From Rhizophagus clarus (lineage: Eukaryota > Glomeromycota > Glomeromycetes > Glomerales > Glomeraceae), in the NCBI GenBank assembly GCA_015698045.1, contig BLAL01000295.1:186001-250000 (forward strand): a DNA stretch of 64,000 bases. The letters are read 5' to 3'. This document shows, piece by piece, positions 46,399-59,338 of this stretch. Position numbers and translations under genes: made by a program. Position 1 is the first letter of the stretch; every line of letters starts with the position of its first letter. The notes beneath the pieces are model-generated. The model was not told the origin of the DNA. It searched no databases and was given only the letters and a program-made list of their open reading frames with translations.

Positions 46399-47387
46399 TT
46401 TTTCTTTCTTTTTTTTTTAAAAAGAAAAAAAATCAGGGGAAAAGAAATTTTTTTTTTTTTAACGCAACAAAGAATGAGAATTTAAAGTTTGTTCAAAATC
46501 TTGTTATATTCAAGTTTTTGGGATACATGATACAACCATACAAATAAGGGATTATTGAGTATAATTCCGGCCGAAAGTAAAATTGGTAAGTTTATAGAAT
46601 AATACAACGGAAAATATATTCCAATGAATAGAAAATTTTGGTTAGAATAACGTGTCACGGAAAATTATCTTATGGTAATTTAATGTATGGTAATAAATTA
46701 CCAAAATTGGCTATGATCTAAGGGCGATGTTTCAATTGGTTTCATGTTTCCAATTAAGAATTTCTTAGAATATCGGATCATAGGTTGGACAAATTTGGTT
46801 ATTGTTTACATCTTTTAGTAGCCAATTGAAAACAATTTCTCATTAATTTCTTATTATAAAAATTTCGTTTTTCATATGTTTTCAAATGTTTTGTGATGAA
46901 CTAATAAAATTTACTTTCTCGTCATATTTATTTTTATATAGTTAAAAAAAACGCAATATAGATTTTTCATTTCCTTGGTTTAATTTGTTTTTATACGTAA
47001 ACGCTTTGTAAATAAGAGGTTAAAGCTCCAACGAAGTTTGCGACTTAATTGATTCGATTCTTCAAATGTATGATTAAATTCTATTTTTAACACGTATTAT
47101 TAATTAATAGGATATTTTTCTTGGCTCAAGATCACATAAATTTTTGGTTTACGATGATATTAATTAGATGCGTCAATGACAAGACTGATATGGCCATACC
47201 AATAGCGGGCATATCCGCACAGCCTTATCTAACGTAAAATACCGAATATAACAAAATAATTTTCATCGCTAAACGATAAAAAACTTTTAATTAGATAATT
47301 TATAATGGTTAATCCATGGATAGTGACATCTTGTAGGGCCCGAGTGAGCATCAGTGAGTATCGATATATGTGAAATTTATCTTATCG

Positions 47388-47446
47388 TGCATAACGTATA
47401 CATCGATGGATTTATATTTTTTCTAGAACGGGACAAAAATCCATCG
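47388..47446. repeat. Short inverted repeat
   Basis: gtatacatcgatggattt faces its near complement aaaatccatcggcgtatac across about 25 bases, and another tcgatggata follows at 47460. It could be a small foldback element or a cruciform-forming site. Confidence 0.5.
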
Positions 47447-47952
47447 GCGTATACATAATATCGATGGATAAAATTAAGATTCCTTTTACACATATTTCAT
47501 TACTTTATACGCAAGAAAATATTGTGAATAACGTCCAACGACTTACAATTATTTGTTGTTCTTTTAATAAAAAACTTCTATAAATCGTTAGAAAGATTCA
47601 TTCTCATTATTGTGATTTGGATCATAACAATTATTATCGCCATTTTGATGTTATTTATTTGTGATTAAATATTCGAATACCAATATTCGTCCGGTTGTCG
47701 TCCATGTTTTGTCTAGTTATCGTCCGGTTTTCGGTTTTCTTTTTTTTTTTCCAAACATAACAGTATCAACCATTTTGAAAACAGCGATAAATTAAAATTA
47801 TTAAAGAATGTGTTGTTTTGGAAGTTAATAGAGAATTACAAATTAGGTAAGTAAAAAATTATAAATTAACTAGAATTGGATTAGTTATTAAACAATAAAG
47901 AATAAAGATTATCATAAAATGCAACGGCAAGTTTTAATATTGAAACCGGTAT

Positions 47953-48072
47953 AAAAAAGGATTTCCGGAAGTTGTCGTCAAAAAATGTCCGAAATATTGC
48001 AATATTCCGGACATTTTCCGGACAGGAGGATATTTTCTCCGGATTTTCGATGACAATTTCCGGACATTATTT
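47953..48072. mobile_element. Foldback element, about 120 bp
   Basis: The outer arms ttccggaagttgtcgtcaaa and (reverse complement of the right arm) ttccggaaattgtcatcgaa match with few changes. The inner part contains a near-perfect palindrome around gtccgaaatattgc/gcaatattccggac. The GC-rich words stand out against the AT-rich spacer. No coding capacity. Likely a MITE-like insertion of unknown family. Confidence 0.65.
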
Positions 48073-48758
48073 TATATAGAGAGAGAAAAAAATGTAGCGG
48101 CAAAAATTTTCTTTTTCTTTGGTTGTGTTTTAATCAGCACTTGTAATTCCTTCATTAAATAAACAACGACTTACTTTGATTCAATGCTGTTATCCATTGG
48201 TTACATATTATTATTGCGCATACAATGAGTGTTTAAGATTATTCTATGGTTGTTCAGTCTTGTTCAAATATTTTTTATGAGTGAAACATTTTTGTTATAC
48301 AAAAGATATTAAATTAATTACCGTGTATAATATCCCATAGTATTGAATGTATTAATAACTAGTAATGTTCGTTTAAAGGGTAGCACGTAAAAATTTTGGA
48401 CGACTATTAGAATAATTTGAGTAGTTTATTCGAAATTTTTAAAATTCGACTTATTAGAGAAAATAGCCTGAATAGTTTATCTCGTACCTTGCAATCTTAT
48501 TGCTTCGATTGAAAGAAAATAAATACAAATGTAAATAAATATTTATTTGTACATTACGAAAAAAATAAAAAGTGTACAATTAATTGAATACAGTTTAATA
48601 TATGTAAAAGATCTATGCTGCCAACTCTAAATCTTAAAAATTTCGTAATTCATTAATTCACGTTAAAGTTATTATTATACAAACGTAAAGTATATTAATT
48701 TTAAAATTTTTATTATCAAACAATTATACAATGTTTTGTTACTACTGTTTTTTTTTTA

Positions 48759-50951
48759 CTAATATTTACGATACCATAATAGCAGGTTTTTTAAATTATT
48801 TTGACCTTCATCACATCCATTATTAACCGATTTAGAATACCATTCAAATGCTTTGTTATAATCTTTACGAGTTCCGAATCCTTTCTCATAACAAGCGCCT
48901 AAATTATTTTGGCCCAAAGCAAATCCATTTTTTGCTGATTTATAATACAACTCAAATGCCTTATTATAATCTCTTGTTATTCCTCTTCCATAAAAATAAC
49001 AATTCCCTAAATTATTTTGCCCTTCAGAACACCCTTCATTAGCTGATTTAAAATATAATTCAAATGCTTTCTTATAATTTTTATCAGTTCCGAACCCTTT
49101 CTCATGACAACGACCTAAATTACTTCGTGCCAAAGTACATCCATTATTGGCTAATTTATAATATAATTCAAATGCTTTATCATAGTCTTTATCTATTCCA
49201 ATCCCATTTTCATAACAGAGGGCTAAATTAATCTGACCTTCAACACATCCATTATTAGCTGATTTAGAAAACCATTTAAATGCCATATCATAATCTTGTT
49301 CCACTCCTTTACCATATTTATAACAAGAACCTAAATTATTTTGACTTGAAGCATGTCCTTTATTGGTCGATTTATAATACCAACTAAATGCTTTTTTATA
49401 ATCTTGCGATACTCCTCTTCCATAATAATAACAATCACCTAAGTTATTTTGACCTTTAACACATTCATTACTAGCAGATTGATAAAACCATTCAAATGCT
49501 TTCTTGTAATCTTGTTTCACACCTTTTCCATGTTTATAGCAATATCCTAAATTATTTTGACCTTCAGCAGATCTATTGTTAGCTGATTTAGAATACATTT
49601 CAAACGCTTTTTTGTAATCTTGTGTTATTCCTGTTCCATAATAATAACAATTTCCTAAATTGTTTTGACCTTCAGCACATTCATTATTATCTGCTGATTT
49701 AGAATACCATTCAAATGCTTTCTCATAATCTTGTTCTACTCCTTCACCATATTCATAACAATGGCCTAGATTATTTTGACCTTTGGCATTTCCATTATTT
49801 GCGGATTTGGAATACCATTCAAATGCTTTCTTATAATCTTGTTCTATTCCATTTCCGTAATAATAACATTCTCCTAAATTATTTTGACCTATAGCATGTC
49901 CATTATTAGCAGATTGATAAAACCATTCAAACGCTTTCTTGTAATCTTGATACACGCCTTTACCATGTTTATAGAAATAACCTAAATTATTTTGACCTTC
50001 AGCACATCCATTATTAGCTGATTTAAAATACCATTCAAATGCTATATTATAATCTCGTTCTACTCCTTTACCATATTGATAGCAATATCCTAAACTATAT
50101 TGACCTAAACCATGTCCATTTTTAGCTGATTTTAAATACCAACCATATGCTATTTTATAATTTTGTTTTAATCCTCTTCCATAGTAAAAGAGTTGTCCTA
50201 AATTATATTGACTTTCAGAACATTCATTAGAAGCCGATTTATAATACCAATCAAGTGCTTTCTTATAATCTAGTGTTGTTCCTCTTCCATAATAATAGCA
50301 ATTTCCTAGCTTGTGTTGACTTAAAGCATGCCCATTATTAGCTGATTTAGTATACCACTCAAATGCTTTGTTAAAATCTTTTGTTAATCCTTCACCATGT
50401 TCATAACAATAACCTAAATTATATTGAGCCGTTGAATCATCTCTTCTAGCGGATTTCAAATATTTAATTATAAAATCAGGCGCGTTTCTAAAATGTATAT
50501 CATCAAAAATAATATCCTTATAATAAAAAGATGTTAATAAATATTTTCCAATATTATAATTAATATTTTTCAAGACAATAAATTCATCATTTTTATTTTC
50601 TTTTCTTAAATTTAAATTTTCATCGTCATTGTCGCCATCATCATCATGACGATCTTCATTATTAACGGTCAATAAATATAATTCCAATGCTTTGTTTTTA
50701 TCAACATTACAACCTATACCATGTTGATAAAAGAAACCAATTATACTTGAAAACCAAAATTCATTTTCTTTATGATTTTGCATTAATTCCAAAATCGTTT
50801 TAGTATCCTTAACAAAACTATTTATCCATTCGATCAAGTTATTTTCAAACGTATTAAAATCATTTGTTTCAACGATTTTAACGATTTTTTGATAAAAATC
50901 TTTTGAGAATTCTTTAACGTCTAAGAGATTTGATTGAGAATTTGATCCCAT
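48759..50951 (-). CDS. Sel1-repeat protein, 730 aa
   Basis: A single-exon gene. After an N-terminal helical part, one degenerate Sel1-like unit (about residues 64-95) and an acidic insert (D-D-D-G-D-N-D-D-E-N), fifteen regular Sel1 repeats of 36 residues run from about residue 173 to 713. A typical unit reads G-Q-N-N-L-G-x-C-Y-Y-Y-G-x-G, then Q-D-Y-K-K-A-F-E-W-Y-S-K-S-A-N-N-G. Repeat 7 has one extra residue. Repeats 5 and 9 share the rare F-Y-Q-S-A variant, which points to a four-repeat duplication. There is no signal peptide or kinase domain. Sel1 proteins are scaffolds, for example in ER-associated degradation and cell-wall signalling; the partner here is unknown. A tataaa-type site lies about 45 bases before the ATG. 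Confidence 0.93.
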   Translation of the reverse strand: MGSNSQSNLLDVKEFSKDFYQKIVKIVETNDFNTFENNLIEWINSFVKDTKTILELMQNHKENEFWFSSIIGFFYQHGIGCNVDKNKALELYLLTVNNEDRHDDDGDNDDENLNLRKENKNDEFIVLKNINYNIGKYLLTSFYYKDIIFDDIHFRNAPDFIIKYLKSARRDDSTAQYNLGYCYEHGEGLTKDFNKAFEWYTKSANNGHALSQHKLGNCYYYGRGTTLDYKKALDWYYKSASNECSESQYNLGQLFYYGRGLKQNYKIAYGWYLKSAKNGHGLGQYSLGYCYQYGKGVERDYNIAFEWYFKSANNGCAEGQNNLGYFYKHGKGVYQDYKKAFEWFYQSANNGHAIGQNNLGECYYYGNGIEQDYKKAFEWYSKSANNGNAKGQNNLGHCYEYGEGVEQDYEKAFEWYSKSADNNECAEGQNNLGNCYYYGTGITQDYKKAFEMYSKSANNRSAEGQNNLGYCYKHGKGVKQDYKKAFEWFYQSASNECVKGQNNLGDCYYYGRGVSQDYKKAFSWYYKSTNKGHASSQNNLGSCYKYGKGVEQDYDMAFKWFSKSANNGCVEGQINLALCYENGIGIDKDYDKAFELYYKLANNGCTLARSNLGRCHEKGFGTDKNYKKAFELYFKSANEGCSEGQNNLGNCYFYGRGITRDYNKAFELYYKSAKNGFALGQNNLGACYEKGFGTRKDYNKAFEWYSKSVNNGCDEGQNNLKNLLLWYRKY

Positions 50952-52977
50952 CGTAGTTAGTTAGTATGAATGACATTTGAGGAAAACTATCTTTATAAAT
51001 ATATAGGAGGTGTCAAACAAATTGAGGTTAACAATGACGGTACGGTTTCACGGAACTGCGTTGTACATATTATTTCAACTCCGTTAGACACATGATTTGT
51101 ATTTGAATTAGAAAAAAGACAATAAGAATGACGTAACGCACGGAGTTTGAAATATGCTGAATCTTCTTTTAAGAAAACTCGGTAGTCAGTTATTGTCAAG
51201 TACACAAATTTTACTGCGCCTGCGAACAAAAGCTAGTAATAAACCTTACGGTGATGGAATGTTTTTTAAAAAATATGAATTATGAATACAACAAAATAAC
51301 CTATTCAACCACTAGATTAAAATTCGAAACAGCCAAAAAATTCATTATAGTTTCGTTAATTATCTAAATAAAAGAGAAAACGAACAATTAATGAAAGGTC
51401 GACGCTCTAGCTACAGCAGATCTATTTTATTCGTATACGTTACATTGCTATTTTTGCCGTAATTTGTACCTGTGATACAAAAAATATGGAAAATTCACAG
51501 AATTATGGAAGATTCTTTGTCTTTTAGAGATAAAGTTTGTGATCAAATGAAAGAAATTATCGGTCATAATTTAACTTTTTATCAGAAATCATCAAAACTT
51601 AATATTAGAATAGGAACTTTACTGACATGTAGTAAATGAACATCTTGCTACTATTTATAATTGGTGAAAACGTAATTCTAAATGAAATTTAAAAATTAGA
51701 CAAATCGAATTGATTTTCAAAAGCTAATCAGGATGGTTTATAAAGCATATACGTCAGATCATGAGTGGCTTTAAAAGTCTTACTGGTGGATGGAGGAGTA
51801 GACCATTACCATTTTCACCGATAAATGATCTTGTTTAATGAATGCTGCGTGATATTTGTAACAGCATGAGCGCCAGCCCTTCGATGAACACTATAATAAA
51901 ACTGAGACCGGACGTAAAAAAAAAAATAACGACCAATGTTAATTGAGCTTACGCCAAGATTATCAATCACAATCAAAAAATTTTCACATGCTTTAAGATT
52001 TATGGGATATAGATCCTTCTAAATATCCAGTTGAACGACGTTTTTGATATATAAATTTTTTATAAAATTGAAATTTTTTTTTTTTTTAAAAAAAAAAAAA
52101 GAAAAAGAAAAATTATTCAAAAATTTGCCAAAAATGCAAATATGATGAAAAGTTAAATGAACGGAATCATTTAAATAGTTTCAATAAGTCAAGAATGTTC
52201 ACAAGACATTTCTACTAGCAAAAATTGTACTTTTAAGGGTCTTCCAGATTTTCGGATAAAAATGTTATTGTACTAAGCTTTTCCTAATGACAAGTTATTA
52301 AATTTTTGTTTTTATTAGTTGATCTTGCAACATCGATTTAATAATTCGATATAAAAAGATGAATAGAAGGGGGCGGTTCTTGAGAGCTTTTGCTGCTGAT
52401 CTATCGTTCGTCGCGGTTTCATGGGTTCGTGATCTTGGAAATATTCTCTTCAACTTTTAGTTTTGGCTTTGAAAGATTTCAACGTAAAAGGCTACGAGAA
52501 AGGCCGGTTAATTTCGATGTCGACATTAAAAAGGTGCACAATAATTATTAGTTACGAGTCATAAGAATACATATAACGATAGTGTCGCAGTTACGAGGTC
52601 ACGAGCGATCAGGCCTATATTTATTATACAGCTTAGTAATTGGTTGTATTAACATAAATCATCAATTAATAAAAATCCGTATTTTACAAACAGGTTTAAA
52701 CCTAAATTATAGCGATATGTATTTAATCATCGCGTGTTTGTTATAATATCACGTGAACAAACGGACAATTAAAGATCTGCTTGTAGCAAAATATTGTATT
52801 GATGGAAACTGTTTTAAGTCTGGAGCATAAGATTGATTCATTATACAATGACGGACATTCTGTATGACTATATCTAGAATTCTATACTCCTTCGCTTCAC
52901 TTCGGACTAATAATCATTCAAAAAATACTGTATCATAGTTTAGTTTTAATATTGGCATATTATAATTTATTGTAGGT
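50952..52977. other. Long intergenic spacer
   Basis: No gene recognised. 51490-51780 has protein-like short frames on + without a family match, so an old decayed gene is possible. A T run followed by an A run lies at 52076-52100. 52370-52560 is less AT-rich, with no interpretation. Confidence 0.4.
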
Positions 52978-55962
52978 TTAATCCATCTTTACATTTTTTT
53001 GAATTATTTCTATAATACTATTTATGTCCGACAACAAAGAATTTATACCACCCGTTTTCTCTTCATCTACAAAATCATGAGGATGCCATTCAGGAACTTC
53101 GCCAGGTTCCAAATTACTATTATAAGAAACTTCATCCCAAGACTTTTTGTGTAACTATATAATAAGATGATTAAGTGTTAATTTATTAAAAATGAAATTA
53201 ATAATAATTCAAGAGAACAATTATTATTTGCTTACGGTGATTCCATAGGTAACAATGGGTGATGGTTCTTTGTTAAGTGGAATATCAATCCCTGAAGGCG
53301 TGTTCTGGTATTTTGATACATCCCAATATTCATACCTAGTTATTTCTATAATGTAATTATTAAGCAACCAATATTTCCATTTTGTTTTTTCACATACTGA
53401 AAGAACATTTATTTCTTTAGTATTCGAATAAACTAAACGACCTTGTGGACTATTAATATTTTGTAAATTAATTAGCATTCTACATTCCTTTTAATAAAAA
53501 AAGTTGATTTGCTGAGATATTATTTATAATTACCAAAGTCTTAATTTATAAATAAAATTTCCTTGTGTTCCAAATTTATTATTTGAAAGTCTTCTTGCCG
53601 TTTGGATATGAAGTCTCCATGAAAAGCTACTATCTAAACATATCGTGTTTATGTCCAATATATTTTTTGCACTTAAAACTGCATTCCATAATCCAATTTT
53701 ATCATCTTTATCATATGTCCTATCAGTTCTTTTGCTAGATTCACTTGTCCTATCGATTTTCCCTTTTTCACTCTGGTATCTCTCAAGATTGACGTCAATT
53801 GAGCAGGGCCATGATTCATTATCATCACTATCGGGGATTTTACGAATTGCATTAATTTTAAATTCACGAAACGGGGAACCTTCTAATTCTCGACAATATG
53901 TGGAATAGTCTAATTCTTCTAATTCTTCAAGTTTTTCCCCAGATTCTTCAAGTTTTTTCCTTTCTTCTATAAGTTTGTTCCTGGCTTCAATCTTATCATG
54001 CCAATCTTTGGAACGGGAATTGAGATCTTCAAATAATTTATCTAATTGTTCGTCTTTGGTGGCGATACTAAAAGAAAAGAGAAAGAGAAAATAATTAAAC
54101 TTTTAATATAAAGTAAATTAATAATAATCCATACATTATTTCTCACCATGTAGCAAAACTGGATAATATGCGAGGATTTTTCAGCTGTTCATTAAATTTA
54201 TCGATAGCCCATAATGGATTGGAGTTCTTACGCATAGGAAAACGTGTCAAACACACGTGACCAAGCCTTGATTTGATATAAAATTTGTGAATAAATAATA
54301 ATAAATAATATAGCATAATTTTTTACTATACCTAATTCTTATTTTTATTTCTTCATCAAGTAGATGAATATGTTGAAGAGCTTTAGTTAATGCATCCTCG
54401 ATATTTTTTGAATTTGTCTCACGAATCCTAAATATTTAAATGAACGAAATTAATATTCATTATCTTAATAAAAATTTAAAATATGATAATAAATACTTAC
54501 TGTTGTAAAATAGTAGGATCAAAACTTTGATTTAATTCCTTTGGAGCATCTTCTTTACCGACAACTGGAATCTTATCTCCTTCAAAAACTGACTCAAGAA
54601 GTTTGAAATCAGATACGTCGTATGGTTTTATAAACCACGCTGGTGGATCCGCTATTCTTACTTTGTGTGGCTTATTCTGTGGTTCTAACATATGAAGTGA
54701 CCAACCCTTTATAGGAATAGATTTATACTAAAAAAAAAAAAAAGGATTACGATTAAAATAAATTCGATCTATTTTATTATTTTAATTAAAAAACTATTTC
54801 ATACCGCAAAAACTTTTACAAATAAGCCTTTTACTCGTAGCGAAGCTTCTTCAACAGATTCATCTGTACTTCCAACAATTTTTATATACTACCAAAAATT
54901 GGTTAAAAGAAGACATATTTAAATTATTTAAATTAATTATAATATTAATACTATAATATTACTTACGGAGTGTTTAGGCTCATGCCAAATATTGCATTTG
55001 AACTTGAATCGCACTGGATCCAATGTGGCTCCATTTACTCCGATAAATTGATCAATAGGAATTTCTGTATCAGGAACAATAAAGTAACTATTGAAAGGGT
55101 GGGGTTCATCCGTTATTTCTTTGTACTTATTTTCTTCTTCTTCTCTTTTTTTTCTACGTTCCAACTTTTTTGCTTCCTTCTTAGTAAGGGGGGCCCTTTC
55201 AGCTTTTTCCCAGTCTTCCCAAGCTTTACTTCTGCCACGTTTTTTTCGTTCTAACACAGTATTTGCAATATCATTCCATTGCTTGACAGCTTCTTTAAGA
55301 TTTTCAAAGTCTCCCCACATTTCGACACGCTAAAATCGATTAATCCGATTAACCAATGGTAAAAATAATAAGTAATAATAGTTTATACATTATGAAAAAA
55401 AAACCATGTATTGCTTACATTTTTATTTTTATTAAATTCTATTTGAGAATCAGTTAATAGTGCGATGCGATTTAAATGCATATTTTTTTCACCGAGAATT
55501 TCACTTGGGGCACAATTATAATGCGGAGGTATCTTCAAAATTTTTTATAATCTTTTAAAACGTTGATAATTATAATCAAAAAATTGCAAAAAAAAAAAAA
55601 AGAAAAAGGAAAGAAAAAAGGAAAAAAGTTAATGAATTTTTCTTTACCATCCAAACCATCCCGGGTATATCGACTGGGGCAAATCGATTATCATTAATCT
55701 TCTCTTTAATTGAATCTGTTTGAGCCGATTTTTTATTCAATTGCAGCCACTCAACATCATCTTCTTCATAGAATACTTTTGTATCTTCCTTCTTTGGTAC
55801 TGGTATATCAGAAGTTTTATTATGATCATCCACTTCTTTAGGATTGTCCTTCTCCGGTACTTCAGAAACTTTATTATCATCATCCACTTCTTTAGGATTG
55901 TTCTCCGCTTGACGATTTTCCGCTTTTTTACGACGGTTCTTTCTTTTATTACGGTTTGTCAT
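52978..55962 (-). CDS. Ten-exon gene, probably KH-like/DUF7905 family, about 760 aa
   Basis: Minus exons: 55962..55648, 55532..55419, 55329..54967, 54888..54805, 54727..54501, 54427..54332, 54266..54147, 54067..53534, 53487..53236, 53154..52978, all with GT-AG borders. The N-terminus is basic, then has two copies of an acidic unit (N-P-K-E-V-D-D-x-N-K). Next comes I-P-P-H-Y-N-C-A-P-S-E-I-L-G-E-K-N and W-G-D-F-E-N-L-K-E-A, which suggests a KH-like fold, and a charged coiled-coil stretch. Later R-L-G-H-V-C-L-T-R-F-P and W-R-L-H-I-Q-T-A-R-R-L resemble fungal DUF7905 proteins as I remember them. The function is unknown and RNA binding is only a guess. The exon 8/9 junction is out of frame by one base, so the gene is either inactivated or affected by a sequence error. 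Confidence 0.75.
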
Positions 55963-57839
55963 AGGAAAATTATTACAAGTTATAGAAGAGAAAGGAAAAC
56001 GAAAAAAAAAAAATTAATTTAAATTGATAACCCTTACTTTATTCCATTCTTAAGATTTTGTGTAACGGACAATCTTGACCTTTCAAAAGTGTTTTTGTTT
56101 TATAAATAAGGAACATTTTTAAAATACGTAACAATTTTGATATACGTAACAATTTTGTTAAAAATTTTAAGTGTATAACAAATAATATCGTCTATGAAAA
56201 TAATAAATAATAAAAATAATAATAAATAAATAAATATAAATAAATAAGAAGGTTATATTATTATTATGTTTATTAACAAAGTGATTCATGCTAAGAACAT
56301 CTTGAGAATCATGCGATACTATATTCTGCCTATGAAATTTTAACAAATTTTATCGTGAGATGAAATGTTATAATTTGGAAGTTCAATCAATTTTTTGATG
56401 CAAATTAACATGAATTCATATTATTTATTGGAGAATCTGAACAAAGAATCATGACAAAAATGGAAATGATCACGATAAAACGTATTTGCTTACCAAAAAC
56501 TACTGCATCCGGTCGTAAACAAAAAGGCATATCAGCCGACAATCAGAGAAGACATTATAGGAATCGTTGTCAATATTTTTTGAACTAAAAAAAAAAAAAA
56601 ATTTAAATTAATAAAAAAATTTATTAAAATTAAAAAAAAAAAAAAAGAATTATTTACGATAAAAATAAAAATTTTTCAAAAGTAAATTCATTCGTCAATA
56701 CACTTTTTTTTTTTTTTTAAAAAAAAAAAATTTTTTTCTTAAGGCTAAGCCCCTTACACAATAGATGTAGCCGGATTTAAACTAATTCGGGTAAGCGTCA
56801 GAAAATTTCTCATTTCTTAGTTCGATTTGATTTCAAAGATTGTATGAAAGTTTTGTACAACATTCATAAGAATCAAGATCACAAGTCGAGTCACATGCAT
56901 ACAGTCAATTTAGTGACGTAAATCCTTAAGATTAGAAAATATAGTAATATTAAAATAAATTGAATTAGTATTTTTATTCGCTTTAAAAAAATGAAAATTT
57001 CACGTAAGAAAATTTGTAATTAAGTAAATTGATAAGTGCGTGATTATATCCTTACTGTAAATTGAAAATCATAATTATAATTGCAGAATTCCACCAATTT
57101 ATAAAATATTTTCATATTATATATATTTTCCTTGAATTAAAGAAAAATTCAATATTGCTTATTATCATCATGAATTAATAATTCGAATGATTTGGCAATT
57201 TTTATTTATCACATTGTAATAAGTAAAAAAGTTTATTAATAGTTATCGAGTCATAAATGTTCAAATCAATGAATCAAGCAAAGTTTTCGTATTATAAACA
57301 ATTTTAACATATCTGAAATATGATAAATATGAAGCCATACTACCTAAAAAATTGCTATAACAGAAATGGTTTTATGTAACTTTGAAAAAAATTGATTTCT
57401 GTGGATCAATTGTGTTAGTTTATCTTATCGTAATTAAAGAGTGGACAAAAATATTCCCATTCACTTTAATAATACTAAGTTTTCTGGCCTATATTTTAAA
57501 AAATAGTATCGAAGTCATATGATAAAAAGTACATACAAAAGGTCATATGATAAAAATGTATATTAAAACGATTAAAAATTATGTATATTTCATATTAGTA
57601 CTGAGGATGTGACCTCTATTATAATCATGATCTTCCGTTAAGAGAGAGCTTGGAAGACTATTTAGCATTGCGAGTGCGCCTTAGTAACATATGAAATTTA
57701 GAAATGATCGCTGTTAGGGTTTTTCATTTTTGCATCATTTAGTAATTCATAGATAATAGGATACAACGTCATATTTTAAGTAAAATATCACCTGTTTGAC
57801 TAGGCACGAAAGAATAAACAAATCATAGAGAGTAAATCT
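55963..57839. other. Long intergenic spacer
   Basis: AT-rich with long A and T runs (56586-56645, 56702-56740). No gene, terminal repeat or coding remnant was recognised. Confidence 0.45.
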
Positions 57840-58260
57840 TCCAACATAGCAATAATCTTTTCCGCAGACCTAAGAGTTTTTCTTTTCTCCTGAATAACCT
57901 CCTTCTAAAAAGCGATTTTTTTTGTCTTTCTCTTCTATAGATTTGCTCATGGCAGCTTCACGAGATGCAATGCGTTGCATTTTGTTGACATATTGGTCCT
58001 CCAATTTTTTCTTTAATGAACGTAAGTCATCTACAAATCTTTCATGTTCATCTTGCAAACATTGGGATTCAGCATTAAGATAAGCATCATTTTTCATTTT
58101 AATTTATTTGGTTTTCGTCTTCTGAATTTCTAATTTCGATTATTCAAATTTTTCGCATATTCTTCTTCTTGTTGGTGCAAAAGATTTTCACGATCAGCTG
58201 TTATCTCTTTTTCTCGTTTTCTGAGTGGTGGAAATATCGTTTTTAATAGAGCGAGGAAGT
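57840..58260 (-). pseudogene. Coiled-coil coding fragment
   Basis: The minus strand has an open frame from 58097 to 57870 with a strongly charged, helix-forming sequence (H-E-R-F-V-D-D-L-R-S-L-K-K-K-L-E-D). Directly upstream, in broken frame, lies another charged stretch (E-N-L-L-H-Q-Q-E-E-E-Y-A-K). Together they look like a decayed long coiled-coil protein rather than a 75-residue gene. The family was not recognised. Confidence 0.4.
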
Positions 58261-59338
58261 TGGTTAAGTTGTATTGAGTAGTGCGAGCGCATTCTTATAT
58301 TTACTCATTACGTTAGCGATTAATTATGATTCGAGGAATTTTTGGAAATAAAAATTAATTAACTAAGTATGCAGGTAAGAACGAATAGACTAATTGGAAC
58401 TCATCGTTATTATTTTCTAAAAATCATCGTGTATAAATATGACTTTTCAGGAACAATATCACCTAAGCCTATATTTGGTCCGGTCATCTCATTCCGACCG
58501 TTTTTTTGTTATATTTAAATTCTCTAACTATTCCACTAATATCACATCAAATTCTCTAATCTCGAATCATTTGATTCGTATACTGAAATTTGCTGAATCT
58601 AGAGCGATTTAATGATTTATTGATGACTCGTTTTGTCGTTTTTAATAAAATTTAATGTAACACAAACTCACATGATTATACCGTGTGATTTGTACGATTT
58701 GTAATGTCGCGAATCGATCTCGATGCCTGATATGCCTGATCAACAAATTTCTTATCTTTCGTATCTTTTCTGGAATAGCAATTACTGGTTTTCATCATGC
58801 CATACCTCAAGGAGAATTCCTTTATCCTGAAATATGCATCTTTTTACCGATCACGATTATTAGTGTTATGAAACCGATGCTGAGCATCTTGCACCAATGC
58901 AATCCGACATCTTTGGAAGAAGGTATCGAGCTCTAATCCATTCAAAAAATAGGGGTTATTCGATCATAGGTTCCTCATTAAGGATTTCCTCAGCTACCTA
59001 GGATACAAATTTCCGATTTCTTTAGATCCTGCTTCTTTTTAAGCTCGTCAATGTCATGCTTTGTTTTTCTACTTCGTTTATAGGCTTAAAAACCATTCAT
59101 CGCGTCTAAAATTTTCGATAACCCTCCACTTATGCGCTATCTCAATAATTCAAGTTTTAATGACATAATTAGTAATACTTTTTACATAAATATTATGTTG
59201 TGAACGTAAAGACTTGCTTTATTAATAGAGAGAAAAAAATAAATACATATCGGACGCTTATCGTAATACATGAGAAAATAAAATACAGGTTTGGGACTTT
59301 GCCCATGATACATGATGAATTACTACGCTAAGAACTAT
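58261..59338. other. Spacer with possible coding traces
   Basis: Composition is less AT-rich than the average of the window, especially 58690-58940 and 59040-59120. Protein-like pieces appear on the minus strand (Y-G-M-M-K-T, D-Q-A-Y-Q-A-S-R-S) but no family could be named. It may connect the fragments at 57840 and 59339 into one old decayed gene. Confidence 0.3.

Larger units (their letters stand above)
46399..48758. other. Long intergenic spacer
   Basis: Contains a T/A foldback directly before the 46398 start, an inverted repeat at 47388-47446 and a foldback element at 47953-48072. No coding sequence was recognised. Confidence 0.5.

Noticed and set aside
48848-49042. Plus-strand 64-residue frame
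   Set aside because: Antisense shadow of the Sel1-repeat gene.
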